Numbered from the stretch's first letter, positions 22,478 through 35,233 are shown. The stretch: 64,000 nucleotides of DNA from Leptasterias polaris (GCA_037783415.1 JAZGTN010000068.1:186001-250000), one strand, 5' to 3'. Numbers and translations are program-made. The notes: a model not told the origin generated them from the letters alone.

Positions 22478-25229
22478 ACATCTGTGTTACAGTCCAAATG
22501 AGCAAACCTCTGGATAACGTTCAGTTGTAGGCCTATAAACATAACATGTCCCTTTTTCTGAATGAAAATGACTTGAAGACACCGAGACCGCAACAACGGC
22601 TCTTTACACCATTGGTTGTACCTGCAAGTAAAGTTGATTAACCTGTTTTCTTAAGCATGTGTACAAAATAAAAGGGAACAATCAAGCCACTGAAAGCTTC
22701 AATAAAGGGACATGTTTTTCAGAGGCAACATGATGATGTCATGGCGTTGTGTATAAAATGGACTATGAAATTGCTGTGGATCTCTGGCTTATTCCGTTAC
22801 GACCCTCTACTTATCCTTTACGCCCGGGGGCGCGTGGCTCATGCCGGGATAGCTTGTTTGCTGAAAAGGCGTTCGGAAGAAGTCTTCTTCTGGTTTTCCT
22901 TTCTCTATGGAAAAATGGCCCCCTTTTAATTAATGTAGTTTTAGAGTAAGATGTCATTTTTCACCTACAAATTTAAATCTGAGCAAGGCTTCAGGCATGA
23001 CCGAAGTCCAAACTACCAAGTCCCACTTTCGTTCGATAGAGAAAGGGTCTCATTGTAACGTCACAAGCTTTGTAATAGTTTTGAGTGCATGCAGGCCAAA
23101 AGACCCATATTGACACCATCTTGGTCAAGTCCCCTGTGTGCGATATTAATAATGTACCCATTCAAATCTGTACCAGAAATTTGCCCTTCGTCTCGCTTTT
23201 GTTTGGACTGTTTTTAAATCGGATAAAAACCAGCATTTGATGCCTCATGGTAAATGTGTTTAACGGCCACAGACAAATTCATGAACTTTACCATCAATAT
23301 TTTATTTGTCATGGAAAAACACACATATCGTTAGTACTAGTTTTTATCCTATTATATATTTGTCACGTGTAATCTCCACTGACAACTGTATTGACTACTG
23401 AATACCGTCTTGAACCAAGACTACCAAATGAATCGATCCATCGACCGCAATATTTAAACGCTTTTTAAACTTTGTCTAAACTATTTTTGTAATTATCTTT
23501 TATCAACAAATATTTCACTCATGCCCCAACCATGTATTGCGAGAGCTTCGTATGTGCAGAATTTCACAAATGTCAAAAAAATCCCATGCAGCAGTGTTTT
23601 TCTTATCCCATGTCACACGATATAATAATTACTCCAAACTGATATTCCCCGGAACTAAGCAATAATTTGATAGCATCTGAAGACATCTGCTGAAACCAAT
23701 AATGTCAGTTTCACAACATTTAAGGAAAATGCACAACAACAAAGATGCTGGAAAAATCATTACATGGTATTGAATAACAACCCTGTGCAAGCTATCAAAC
23801 CAATCTGAAAATACACATCTACAGTAAATTACTTGCATAATTGACGGGACAGGGGCAGACGGTGGAATACAAGTAAACATTTTGCATCAACGACTGGATA
23901 TTATTCAATATGGCTCATGAAATCTACAAATATTTCAGTAAGGTGAAGACACTCTTGGGTGAAAGGGGGGGGTGTAGGTAGTTTATCTTAACTTTAAATG
24001 TAAGACGGTTAAAAAACAGAAGTTCATGGTCAGAATGACAAACAACATTCCGAACCAAAGCGATATTGCGCTGACCATTTTGGAACTTTTTCGCAATTAG
24101 TGTGAGTTCCAAACCATGGCGTCTCCACCAGTTCGGAATGGACTGTGACTCACGTCAGTCATTTCAAACATGGTCTGACTCAAGCCCGTTTGTTTGCTTG
24201 TTTGTTGTTGTTGTTGTTGTTTTTTGTTTTGTTCCCCCCCCCCCTTTTTTGGGGGGGGGGGGACCACTCCAAACTACGCAAACCATTATCAAAGCACAAA
24301 GTTAATGTCAAAAGCTTTACGTCTCTTGTCTTTTTTGTTTTGTATCCAAGTGCGAAAACAGACACAACAGTACTTCTGACAAGGTTTCTTCAAGGCGTTT
24401 TACAAAAGGATTGCTTTAAAGATAAAATCAGGTAATCTGTAGAGACACTAAATTAACTAACGGGCAAATCAAGTTTTCCTATTGCCCCAAAGCCCTCGTC
24501 CGGCACCCAGTGGGCTCAAACCAGCGCCCACTAATTGGGCTACGTCTCGTCTATAGCATGGCTATAGTTGGCTCCACGGTCAGCAATAAAGTCACTACTG
24601 AATAAACACCAGACCACATTTTTAAGCCAATAAATGCCACGCGTGCGTGTGACAGATGTAATTTAATTTGTTGATTATATTAAGATTTAACAACTTAATA
24701 TTTCGGTATGCTTTTCCACATAGAACAGCCACTGCTGTGCATTGGTTTTAAATCGAAAACACACATGTGACTTTTGCATGCAAGAAAGTGATTGTTATTT
24801 GAAACCATCGTGTGTTTACAAGTGGAAAATTTTTCAGCACGGGAGGTTGCATATTTTGATTATTTTACCCCCGAAGCTGTATTGAAATTGTCATTTTGAG
24901 AGAAAGAGGGAAAACGAATTGAGGCAGTTATTGGTCGAATTCGATGACATGCCTCATTAGGGTGTGTGAGATGTAATGTGTAACTATTTTGTTGTCTTGT
25001 TTAATATTGCCTGTATAGGACGGTATGTGCGTAATGCCAAGATGGGGTGGTTCAGAGTTGGTGGGGGTCTTTGGTTCCTCCACAATGGCACGCGGCCCTC
25101 TGGGTTTTTGTTTTCTTTAATCAAGATGTAAATGCTCAATATTAGTGTTGTTATGTATTTCTGAAACAAGGATGCCTCATATAAGTGAACTTAATCACTG
25201 TAGCTCGCAAGTCTGAGGAAACCTGTAAA
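22478..25229. other. Non-coding, nothing recognised
   Basis: No gene seen. A (gtt)n stretch and a poly-C, T and poly-G run at 24206-24262 can form a G/C hairpin. Around 24490-24550 the minus strand has a weak B-box-like 'ggtttgagcccac', perhaps a decayed SINE. Confidence 0.4.
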
Positions 25230-25235
25230 CAAGGG

Positions 25236-25436
25236 TGCTTGCTATGTTAACCAGTAACACTTGGGTTAACCCCTCCATGATAAGTGTTATGGGTTCTACG
25301 TGCACTACCAATAAGGATAAAGCAGTTATGGTTAAGTGTCTTACTTAAGGACACATGTGTCACGACCGGGACTCGAACCAAACTCTGGATATAGAAACAC
25401 CAGAGCTTCAGTCCGGTGATCTTAACAGCTCGGCCC
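25236..25436 (-). mobile_element. tRNA-derived SINE
   Basis: The minus strand begins ggccgagctgttaagatcac, has B box ggttcgagtcccgg (plus 25366-25379) and continues into cacatgtgtccttaagtaag and 'acacttaacc'. This is the layout of tRNA-related SINEs common in marine deuterostomes. The leucine/serine-like head is inference. Confidence 0.8.
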
Positions 25437-25621
25437 CACAATTTTTATTTAATTTTTATATTTCATCTGTGTTTGTGAAATGGAATAAGTGGGTGATAAA
25501 ATTAATTTAAGTCGAGTTGTGATCAACATATTTAGGCCTACATATTGCTTGTGAATTTGAATTGAGGATAAGATTGATCGTATTGCGGTTTCATTTTAGT
25601 ACAAGTTATTGACAGAAGTTA

Positions 25622-25717
25622 ATGTTTTTTGTTCATTTGCAATTTTTTTTGCAAAGAGGGGCGCACCTATTCCCATTGCCCTACCTGCGTAGCATTTTCC
25701 CTGAAGTCCTTGGTAAA
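25622..25717. other. Short flank left of the hAT element
   Basis: Ends in ttggtaaa (25710-25717), the left copy of the target duplication of the next element. The open frame running from here into the element is accidental. Confidence 0.5.
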
Positions 25718-26179
25718 CAAGGGCGTCGATCGCTACTGAAAAGTAGGGGGGACGGTCGAGCAAGTCTTGAAAAAATACATCTTACATTATTTGCACCCCA
25801 CATTTTTAATATGCTTCGGGAGTCCGGCGTTTATCGTGTGTCAGCTTGTAGTTCTTCGAAAAAACAAAATATTGCTTCTTCAACAAATCTTGTCATGGCC
25901 CAAACTGCTCCTATTTATTTGAATGGATTTTACTACATTTTGTGCGTTGTGCGATTGTAACAAAATGAAACACATTTGCACGTGTGCGCACACACATACT
26001 TCCTTTGTGGAGGGATCGTGTACCGTACATTATAGCATACACAAACGACGCATAACTTGAATGCTAACAAGGTATGTAAGTGGGGGGGGACATCTGATAT
26101 GCTGTCCCCCCCAGTCTAAAAAGTGGGGGGGGGGGGGGGGGACATGTCCCCCCCCGTCCCCCACCCATCGACGCCCTTG
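25718..26179 (+). mobile_element. 462-bp hAT-type element with perfect 8-bp target duplication
   Basis: Inverted ends caagggcgtcgat and 'atcgacgcccttg'. The duplication ttggtaaa is exact (25710-25717 and 26180-26187). Inside are two poly-G/poly-C tracts around ggacatgtcc. A second copy, inverted and longer, is at 32744-33430. Confidence 0.93.
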
Positions 26180-26187
26180 TTGGTAAA

Positions 26188-27134
26188 GTATACAGAGTTA
26201 TACAGTGCTTGTCACACATCGGTGTAAGGCTAAAACATAAAAACATTCTTAGGCCTATCCCTGATGCAATTATTACGTCTATTAAAATGATGGAGGTATG
26301 TATTAATGTCACACAACCAAACATTGTTCAAATTTTATTATTCCATGTGTAGAATCAATCATTTATCACATAGGTATCCAATGCAGTGACTTGCATGTAT
26401 GGATGGAGAACAGTCAATGCAGTGTTTATGTCGTGTAGATTGACAGCTCCCCCGTGCCGATGGTATTGGAATTTCACCACCATAACAATTGTCAATGCTG
26501 CGAGTTATGCACCAATGGCGACAGGTTGCAAAATTGTTATAGAAATTGTCGTCTTTGTCAGCCACTACCTCAACGAGCGTCAGAAATTTTAAAGAAATAA
26601 CGTCATTCAGTATAACAGAAAAACCTACACGTTGCATTACAAAAAAAACACAATCCTTCTCAGTTCAGAACTATCGAATATCTTTTTACCAAAAAAAAAA
26701 ATGAAAGAAGTGATGCAGATGGCACAGTAATTAAGATATTTGTTGTTTACTGAACATGCTCAATTTATTCATTTTTAAAATTTTGTTTAACCGACAATTA
26801 AGGTTTGTTTATGACGCTATTAAAAGAAACGGACTGCCCTGGGAAAAATATTGACAAAACGAGGAAGACTGCCAATCTGGGACTATATTAGTTAGCTATT
26901 AGTTGATAATGATAGAGCACGGGTTTGATTTCCGCTCTGTTAGTATTAGACGAACATAAAAATAGTAAATTTATCTTTGTACCCCCAAGATACATACACG
27001 TTCCCCGTCAATTCTCGTTGTAGTTTATTAATTGAAATTAGAAAAGTATAAACTTTTGCACCAGTATAATAACTTATCACGAAAAAAAAAATGAATTAAA
27101 TAGCTAGCCATTGCTGACGTATTATTACATTTCT
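26188..27134. other. Non-coding, nothing recognised
   Basis: At 26885-26950 the plus strand has a tRNA-like 'agttgataatgatagagcac' with 'gggtttgatttccgc', a possible decayed SINE. No gene recognised. Confidence 0.35.
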
Positions 27135-27270
27135 TTAGCCTTTGTATACAACTGGAATTTGCCCACCACCAATAGCATTTGATCCCAGACGTCCCATCCA
27201 CAAATCACGGAATGGCCTTTTCGAAATAATGTCTTCGGCTTTAGCTTTGGCTTGTATATGCTCCGTCAGC
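27135..27270 (-). CDS. Possible terminal coding exon, unknown protein
   Basis: The minus strand has an acceptor (ctttaaacag, then GCTGAC) followed by 45 codons to a TAA. The frame gives LTEHIQAKAKAEDIISKRPF, then RDLWMGRLGSNAIGGGQIPV and VYKG. The composition looks like real protein rather than random frame. No family is recognised and no upstream exon was found between 27271 and 30900, so it may be a fragment or chance. Confidence 0.25.
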
Positions 27271-27401
27271 CTGTTTAAAGCCTCGTACCAAAGCACACGT
27301 TTTCAACATAACCGACTAAAAAGCCTATGAAATAGCCGTAGCTTTACAAAGGCCTCTATACAGTCCTTGCTTCCTTCTGTCCCATAGCGTTACGGCCGTA
27401 T

Positions 27402-27640
27402 TTATATTATAGGGGCGACGTTGTGACGGCATTTGTCACACAGAACCTTCATTAATTTCGGTTTACTGCTACCCTGAGAAGTTGTGTCCAACCAATTAAG
27501 ACCTGTCCATTCCTTGATGTTATCTGCCCATATTTTCCGCTGCCATCTTCTCCCTCCAGGATCGTGTTCGTAAGCGTTCCATCTGACCACGGTGACCAAA
27601 CCCCCAATATCTCCATCACTACTCCAATTATTTCCATGCT
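27402..27640 (-). pseudogene. Non-LTR retrotransposon ORF2 C-terminal fragment
   Basis: The minus frame encodes GRRWQRKIWADNIKEWTGLN, the conserved '(R)QR..W.DNI.EWTGL' tail found at the end of many non-LTR reverse transcriptase proteins. The surrounding frame is short and has no intact domain. Confidence 0.7.
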
Positions 27641-29499
27641 TTTTCAGCGTATATCCATACAAATACCTGGTAACTCATTAGGGCTGCCCGTATTAATACA
27701 AGAAACGTTGGTGGTCATCGTAACTGGTGACATACTGCGAATTCTTGATTGTTTTCAAAACGAGACGCACTCCGCCAGAACTCAATCATTCACAATTCCA
27801 GCAATTTTGCGAGCGCGTGTTCACATCATTACAACAATTCTTGAAGTTGATTTCATCTTCTTTTGATGAATCTCATCTTCAGAATGAATTTATTTCTGAG
27901 CTTTTTATTTTCTTTTTAAGTGCTGTTAGTTACATCAAGTTATTTTCGTATGTTTGCCTTAAGTTAAATATGAAGGAATGTCAATATTTCGAGGCCACAC
28001 TTGCGAAAAGTGCACAGTATAAAAATGATATTTAAATCTGTAAAACAAATATTGTTGTCTTGTCTCTAAGGGCCTGTAGAGAAAACTAGAATTTAGACGT
28101 GACATCAACCCACTTTTGTGATGGTAGGGCGAGCCACTTGGTTTAGAATAAGCCTATTGCCTCTCTTTGTTTGCTATAGTTCAACTTCAATTCGTTTATT
28201 TATAGCTTGAAATATTAAGTATGCAATTAAGAATGAGTACATTTTTGCATAGGCAGATAAGTAGTAGTTTGCACGTAAGTAACAGCCAATTTAAAACTTA
28301 TATATTATGGGAAGAAAATTGGCTCTGTGTAGAATTTGGATTTTATGGTAATTTGTTGAGGAATTTTGTATTGCCAACCTCTTTTAATACATTCTGTTGA
28401 CTGTATTTAAACTCACTGAAGGCATCACCAAGTTATATCTGTTTCTCTGGGAACAAGATTTCGCAAGACCTACGACATCAGCAAGCACACGAAGAAAAAA
28501 CATCAACCAATCCTGGCGAGCTCAGCGAGTCGAGCGACACGGTTCGCTTGCCGAACCTTTTAAACAAAAAACACTACAAACGTACACGGCGTGCTTCTGA
28601 TGGCAAACCGGAACAAGCATCTACTTGGTCACTGGCAGTTGAATGCCAAACCAGAAAAACTGCAAACAGTCTTATAGTCCCGCCGGTCATTCCCGGCCGT
28701 TTCACCCCCTTCTTTCTCAAAGCTGGGACGATTACCCGATTGCATGTCCGCGACAGAAGTATCCGAGGCGGACGGGGCAGGTTCACCATTGGGACATTCC
28801 ATCATCACCGATGCGTTGTCGGGGGGAAAAAAATGAAAAGAACAACGAGTTCATGATGGATCCCACAGGATCTAGTTCCGCTTGTTTGTCTTCTTTAAAA
28901 TTGCCTCTCCAGACGTTTGAATTTTCAAGACAGGAGAACTGAAGTATTTTTGTTACAATTATAGTTAAAAAACTGCTATAACAGCAAAAGTACAAACCCT
29001 GACTGACAGCTTACACAATTGATTTGGAATTCAATTTCAAGTCTCGAAATCTTGTTCACAATTTGTTTTTCTACCTGATGGAGTGGCGTCTTCAGAAGTC
29101 ATTCTCGGCTGAACGCACGAGCTTGCTTAGGGACCCATAACATTACAAGCCTTGCTTCTCTAACAGTTTCATTTGCTTCCATGCTTATTCTTTATTTCAT
29201 TAAGTCTTATCAAACAACTAATTAACTCTTAACTTCCAATTTACTCTGTCTTTGATTTTGATTTTGATACTGTGGAAGTAAACTAATTAATTGATTGATT
29301 GATTGACCATTACCCCCCCCCCATAAAAGAGCTTCCGTTTAAAAGGGGCCAAACATTTCAGATTATTATTTAATCAGGGGTCAGAAACATTCAGACCTTG
29401 AGAAAGGGCATTGAGCTTGACCACAAGGTTATACAAACAGACAGAAGGGTTGAGAGTTCGGTTGATATCCAGCAATGGTTTCACTGATGAGATATGTGT
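27641..29499. other. Mostly non-coding; GC-richer patch at about 28430-28870
   Basis: The patch has several overlapping open frames on both strands, none recognisable, and no convincing splice sites. It could be an unrecognised first exon or a conserved non-coding element. The remainder is AT-rich. Confidence 0.35.
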
Positions 29500-29830
29500 A
29501 AGGGAAGGTAAACTGTAATCACTCTTTAAAATAATGGCAATAAAAAACTTAGGGCCTATTGGTTAGAAGTATAAAACATTTTGAGAAACATTTCCCTTCG
29601 AAGTAATGTGGTAATGTAAAAAGATATCAGTTTATATGCCCCAATTTTTTTGAATCTGAGAAACGTTACAGTCAGATTCGTTTCTCAGATTGTGTATTCC
29701 TAGGAGTATTCTTCCTGAGGACATATTCGCTCCGGATTTTTGGCGATGTCTCAGAAACGCGACCACCTTTCGAAATGAAATTTTCACAGGTTAGTTTGTA
29801 TATATCTACATTAAAAAATTAATTATCTCT
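29500..29830 (+). mobile_element. TTAA-type MITE, variant shared with 1.8 and 8.8 kb
   Basis: Shares 'gtaatcactctttaaaat', 'gagaaacatttcccttcgaa', 'tttctcagattgtgtattcc' and 'gaaatgaaattttcacagg' with the copies at 1778 and 8750. The ends are eroded. Confidence 0.65.
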
Positions 29831-30973
29831 GACATTCTATGAACTGTCACCAATGTAACAGCGAAGAGCGGGCTAACTCCCTATGGTAGCACGGTAATAC
29901 CAATATATCTGGGACGTGGTTTTTATGCAAAACAATGTTAGATTTTATGATCAATGTTTACGCTGCTGCGATCTTTTTGCAGGTTTGACACATAGTGTGC
30001 CACTGATTCCAATCAAAACCGTTGCAGATAATGAATAAATTTGAAACTCCTTTATATATAGTTATTCATTTCAGTTCAGTTTATTTAGTTAAAACACAGT
30101 CACCAACATACACGTTCCGAGGTTCCTCTTGATTGTGTTGGTAAGGCCCTTTTTCGTATTAAATAGCACCTCTGTGACCGAAACCTGAATTTGTACTGGT
30201 TACTTCTTCAGAATTTGTGCTTTGAATTTGTAGCTTTGATTTCTTTCACCGACATTTCTGGAAAAATAAATCTGCAACTATACACCTTTTTTCTTCTACA
30301 ATATAGGCCTATCTAAGAATATTTTAAAGATTTTAACTTAAAGATTTCATTTTGTCATGTTCGTGTCCGCATTCAACTGTCCGAAATCGTCAACACTTTT
30401 TATAATGCAAATTACCATGGAAACCCCCGAATGTTTTCAGATGTTAAAAATAAGTTAAACATGCAGTAACAATCATAGTCCCGGCTAACTGAATGGATTG
30501 ATTTTGACGTAATCATGTGTTACATGATAAAATAATAGTATTGTATCATTGAACACAGTGAGACTCGAAAGAGCTACTGATAAGAGACACAATAAAAGCT
30601 ACAACTTTTCTACCGCCACTTCAACTGGTTCTAACTTAAGTTACAGTTGAAACAATTCTTAGAGGAGCAGCACTGCCTTCATATCTCTCACAATTTTGCT
30701 GTTTGGAATTGTTCCTTATCCTGTTTAAGAGTAGATCATGCACACAAAACCTACAGTGTTCTGTAAAGAGTGAATGGTAATTTAAAAACCCTTATTTTTC
30801 CTCTTGATATACAACTAGATGAACAGGTTGCGCCATTTTGTGGGGTAAAAATTTGGTTCTACTAACTAGCAGACGTGTTCAGTCTAGAAAACTTACACAT
30901 AAGCCACAGAATTCCAAAGTATATTTGTGAATCGTCATTTTCTACTAAGAAATGTTCTTTCCAACCATATCCA
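29831..30973. other. Non-coding, nothing recognised
   Basis: AT-rich; no gene or repeat identified. Confidence 0.4.
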
Positions 30974-31298
30974 TTTTAAAGGCACTGAACACGTTTGGTA
31001 ATTACTCAAAATATATATTAGCATAAAAACTGTTGATAGTATAAAACATTGTGAGAAACCACTCCCTCTGAAGTAACGTAGTTTTTGAGAAAGAGGTAAT
31101 TTCTCACTAAAATAATAAAAGACTTCATGCATGAAGCCTTTTATTAGCATCTGAAAGCACACAAAATTGTGCAACAAGGGTGTTTTTTCTTTCTTTATTT
31201 TCTTGCAACTTCGATGACCGATTCAGCCCAAATTTTCACAGGTTTGTTATTTTATGCATATGTTGGGATACACCGAGTGACAATACTGGTCTAATAAT
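30974..31298 (+). mobile_element. TTAA-type MITE, copy truncated at its right end
   Basis: Begins ttaaaggcactgaacacg and is nearly identical to the host element at 56.8-57.9 kb, including the altered hairpin aataaaagacttca/tgaagccttttatt. It stops after 'caatactggtct', so the right inverted end is missing. Confidence 0.85.
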
Positions 31299-31369
31299 GC
31301 AAATAATGAACTACTTCTGAATAACAAACAAACATATCTAAAAGTCATGCTAGTATTCAGAGGAATTTA

Positions 31370-32030
31370 ATCGAAAACAAACAATGACAAGTGGAAAACA
31401 AAAAGAAGTTTAAGATTAAAGAAACTGTGCTGACAGGAACAGACTTGAGAACAACTAAAGCAAAAGAAAAAAGTAAAAAACAAGATGTAAAATCTAGAAA
31501 AAATCCAAAGAGGTTCAAGAATTTAAGCGTAGAAACATAAGTAAAACCCATAGGGCACCATCACAATGTCAAAATGGTATTACCTGTGTATCAAAGAAAT
31601 CAAAACACTCTAAACTAGGAAATGAAAAAAAAATCTAATGAGTATAAAACAAGATGTAAAACCAAACGAAAAAATTCAATAGAGGTTTAAGAACTAAAAT
31701 AAATTCGACTTTAGTTGTCTATAATAAAGGAAACAGAACATTTAAACTGTGGCAACTTGAGCAAAAAACAAAATGCATATAAAAACAAGATTCTAAACTT
31801 TGCAGCTTTAGCAAAAATCAAATGAATATAAAATAATTTAAAAAAGGGAGGTTCAAGAACACAAGCGAAAAACCATAAATAAAAATTTCAAAACCATTAC
31901 TGTGTTAAAAGGATATTAGGCCTACATTTCAAATATACACATATATTCGACTATAACCTTGCGTATACAAAGAAACCAAAACATTTTAAAATAGCAAAAA
32001 CCACAATATGGTTTTTGCCATTTTAAAATA
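31370..32030. repeat. Degenerate tandem array, period about 168 bp
   Basis: The block (a/g)gaggtt(c/t)aagaac recurs near 31510, 31681 and 31848. 'aagatgtaaaa' recurs at 31482 and 31650. The block 'caaagaaa.caaaac' recurs near 31592 and 31968. Copies are diverged and A-rich on this strand. Three to four units. Confidence 0.6.
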
Positions 32031-32092
32031 TGTCAATTACACTCTTTATTTTGAGCCATAATTAGGCTGAGCCAAGAACCAGAAAAGTGTAA

Positions 32093-32345
32093 TGAGGCCG
32101 TTTTCGAATTGGCGGCTACAGCTATACGGCTACCATTGTTGCTAAGGTAGCCTAAGGACGCCCTATCCTCTTGGTAACTGGTGACGTATTGAAGCCGGAA
32201 GTGCAATGTTAACATACACGTTCGTTAACATTCGTTCACACTGCACTTCCGGCTCCAATACGTGACAGACTTGCAAACATACTTCAATGCATGATGACGC
32301 AGCGATCGAGCCGTAGCTAGCCGCCAATTCGGACACGTCGTAAAA
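32093..32345. mobile_element. MITE with cgaattggcggcta ends, carrying a nested hairpin
   Basis: Inverted ends 'tttcgaattggcggctac' and 'tagccgccaattcggac'. Inside, at 32180-32268, sits a second palindrome (attgaagccggaagtgca facing 'tgcacttccggctccaat'), probably a nested insertion. Related copies are at 42012-42155 and 46733-46870. Confidence 0.75.
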
Positions 32346-32743
32346 TGCATGACATGTCACGTTTACAATGAACAGAAAGTCAGCAAGATCAAACCTATGG
32401 GAACATGGAGTTCATAACCTTCACTCGATCCTTGAAGTTTACACACGAGGACACTTTTTTAAAACCGTGCACCAGATTAAAACTCGGAGGACTAAAAGTG
32501 AACTCTAAAATGTTAAAACCACCGTAGAGAAGATAAAACCTACAACACTTTAATTTGTATGGGACCAATGCAAAACTTGTTTCTTCTGACTTGAAAGATT
32601 AGATCGGCCTTATCATCTTAAAGGTATTACACCCTAAAAACTTCCGTGTCAGAATAGACCCGGGTCCCGTGGGTCTGACCCATGTCTTGGTCAATATCAC
32701 CCGGAATCTGTGCCAATGTGACCCAGAAAAGGGTCATAATGAC

Positions 32744-33430
32744 CAAGGGCGTCGATGGGTAGGGGACGGGGGGACATGTCCCCCCCCCCCCCCCCCCCCC
32801 ACTTTTTAGACTGGGGGAACAGCATATCAGATGTCCCCCCCCCCCCACTTTTTGATTGACTGTTCATTAGAAATATGCAACAAAATATACAAATATACAC
32901 TATTTTCTTGATTTAATATTTCATTACAATTTGTGCTCAAATAAAAGAATAGCGAACAAACGGTGAAATGTTTTCTTCATTTTCATCTGTTTTTCTGATG
33001 GACCACGCGCAGAATGGTATTTTGGGCCTATTTCCGTTCTAGAAATAGACGACAAGTTTCGTCCAAGACATGAACGCCAAAATCCCGTTTACATACCTTG
33101 TTAGCATTCAAGTTATGCGTCGTTTGTGTATGCTATAAATGTATACGGTACACGATCCCTCCACACAATAAAAGGAAGTCAGTGAGTGCGCGCACGTGCA
33201 AATGTGTTGCATTTTGTTACAATCGCACAACGCACAAAATGTAGTAAAATCCAGTATTTTGTTTTTTCGAAGAGTTTCAAGCTGACACACGATAAACGCC
33301 GGACTCCCGAAGCATATTAAAATGGATATGTAAAAGTAATGGTGTGGGGTGCAATTAATGTAAGATGTATTTTTTTCAAGACTTCTTCTCGCCCGTCCCC
33401 CCTACTTTTCAGTAGCGATCGACGCCCTTG
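32744..33430 (-). mobile_element. 687-bp hAT-type element with perfect 8-bp target duplication
   Basis: Inverted relative to 25718-26179, with which it shares both ends and most of its body, plus an extra internal segment (about 32850-33090). The target duplication ataatgac is exact (32736-32743 and 33431-33438). Confidence 0.93.
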
Positions 33431-33517
33431 ATAATGACCCAGAATCTGAGTCAAAATGCAATTTTAACAGCTTTACGGGTTAGCATATTTTTGCAGCTCT
33501 ACCCATCCTGTGTAATA

Positions 33518-33820
33518 GACCTTTCTTTTGCAACGTCACAGCCCGAGTTTTTGCCAACCCAGGTTGGAAAAGTATGGAAAGCCATAACTGCAAATCAAAA
33601 ACAGATTGCCACAGTTTGTAGCAGTGTTACACAAATATTCAAAAATAGTGTTGAATTTGTTGGAAACAAATCAACCAATCATGGAAGGTATTTCCGTTCA
33701 TGAATCTTTACAGAAAATGTTGAATTTGGTCACAACGTTTTTTAACACGATTGAATGTTTTGCTAACATTCGGCCGTCCATGCCAACCTGCGCACTATGT
33801 TTATCAACAAAAGAAAGGTC
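33518..33820 (+). mobile_element. TA-flanked MITE (Tc1/mariner type), copy 1
   Basis: Inverted ends gacctttctttt and 'aaagaaaggtc', flanked by TA on both sides. The body (tgcaacgtcacagcccgag, 'acattcggccgtccatgc') recurs at 53771-54053. Confidence 0.8.
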
Positions 33821-33977
33821 TATACCTTAAAACATTTGATTCCAACATGTTCAAAAACCAAATTTCACTTTACACAGAAATCAATGGCAAATTGAGTAAT
33901 TAGACAATCAAATCACGTTTAAAACTCAAGTAAAAATATCATTCCACCTGTAAAATAATCTGTGGGATAATATAATA

Positions 33978-34115
33978 TCGATTTCACAAAGCACTAAGAT
34001 TCATCTTAGATACGTTGTCAAAAATACTATAGTGGTTTGTATTGTGACATTGCTCCCTGCTTAGCAGATGATACACAGTTGAAATCAATCTGTGAACTCT
34101 TCGTGAAATCAGCCC
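33978..34115. repeat. Possible short MITE with gatttcac ends
   Basis: Ends 'cgatttcacaaagcac' and 'cttcgtgaaatcagccc' are inverted repeats and resemble the ends of the element at 56801-57505. Weakly supported. Confidence 0.4.
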
Positions 34116-34444
34116 AGATAATTTATAACCAGCGAAACCGCTTTTTATATTTTGGAACAGAATTCCATGCATTTTACAAAGCATAATTCAACCTTTTTGC
34201 GAAAGTATACAAACTTCTGCAACACTGAAGTTATTTATAATGTAAAGTACATGTGGTGACTTCTCAAATTAGAAAAAGTGAAACGTAAATCTCAAGTGAG
34301 TCTACTTACGTAATATAGCTTAAAGTGCTTAAAAGATACACTGAAAACTACCAAATAAAAACAAAACAACCCAACAAAAGTTTTAAAAGTACACGATTAA
34401 TACGTTTGTAAAATAATAAACCACACAGGTTGACACAAAATTTA

Positions 34445-34560
34445 CTAGAGCTGGAACGCAGTCGTGGGAACCTGTGAGCTCCTTATTATTATGATGGCTC
34501 TCTCTACCAACTAAGCTATCTATAGCCCCAGTATTGGCGGTCTCCCTATTATGTTTGCCA
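34445..34560 (-). mobile_element. Decayed tRNA-derived SINE
   Basis: The minus strand reads 'atagcttagttggtagagag' (A-box-like), followed about 35 bases later by a degraded B box 'ggttcccacgactgc'. Not a foldable tRNA. Confidence 0.5.
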
Positions 34561-35233
34561 ATACCTTTGTTTGGTACCAGTCAGAAGCCATTCAACCTTT
34601 AACTGTAGTGTAGCCGGGGTTAACACCAAAGATTACGAGACAGCATGGGAAGCGGGAAGAGAAGGGTCATCTGAACCCTATGTTCCGTGTCACCCTCAGA
34701 ATCAACGCCCACACTTGCATCATCGTACTGTTTCCAACAGTCAATTTTTTAAAATTGTGTAATTTTCTTTTTGGGTGAACACAATCCCTTTCAAAAAGTT
34801 TGAATCATCAGACAAGAGTCTTTAATTTAAGAGCAAAATAATAAATTGCAACCCATCCAGCCATCAGGAAGCCATCTGTCGAGGACATTATTGATTTCAG
34901 CCACTCGGCTTAGCACAAGACTAATGTTTACATCTCATTGATGGGATTTTTTCAGGAAAAATAATCAACCCAGGGTATTTTTACATTTTCCATGATTTTT
35001 GGCTAGGTCTCAATAAGGAACTTGAAATTGTTGAGATTTTTAAACAGATTCTTTGAATTAGTAAACAGTTTATTTACAAATCGCCTGTTGACACTTGTCA
35101 AAATGGCATCCCCCAAATTAATTAGAAGCTCTGTAATAAATCGAAATTACAATCTCCACTTGTCTAAGTACAAAATTCGTCGATGGAAGGTGAACACTGA
35201 AAACAGCCTCCTGTAGTAATCATAACTATCCTT
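34561..35233. other. Non-coding; downstream flank of the TPR-TIR gene
   Basis: AATAAA on the minus strand (TTTATT near 35069) could be a poly(A) signal for the TPR-TIR locus. Nothing else recognised. Confidence 0.35.
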
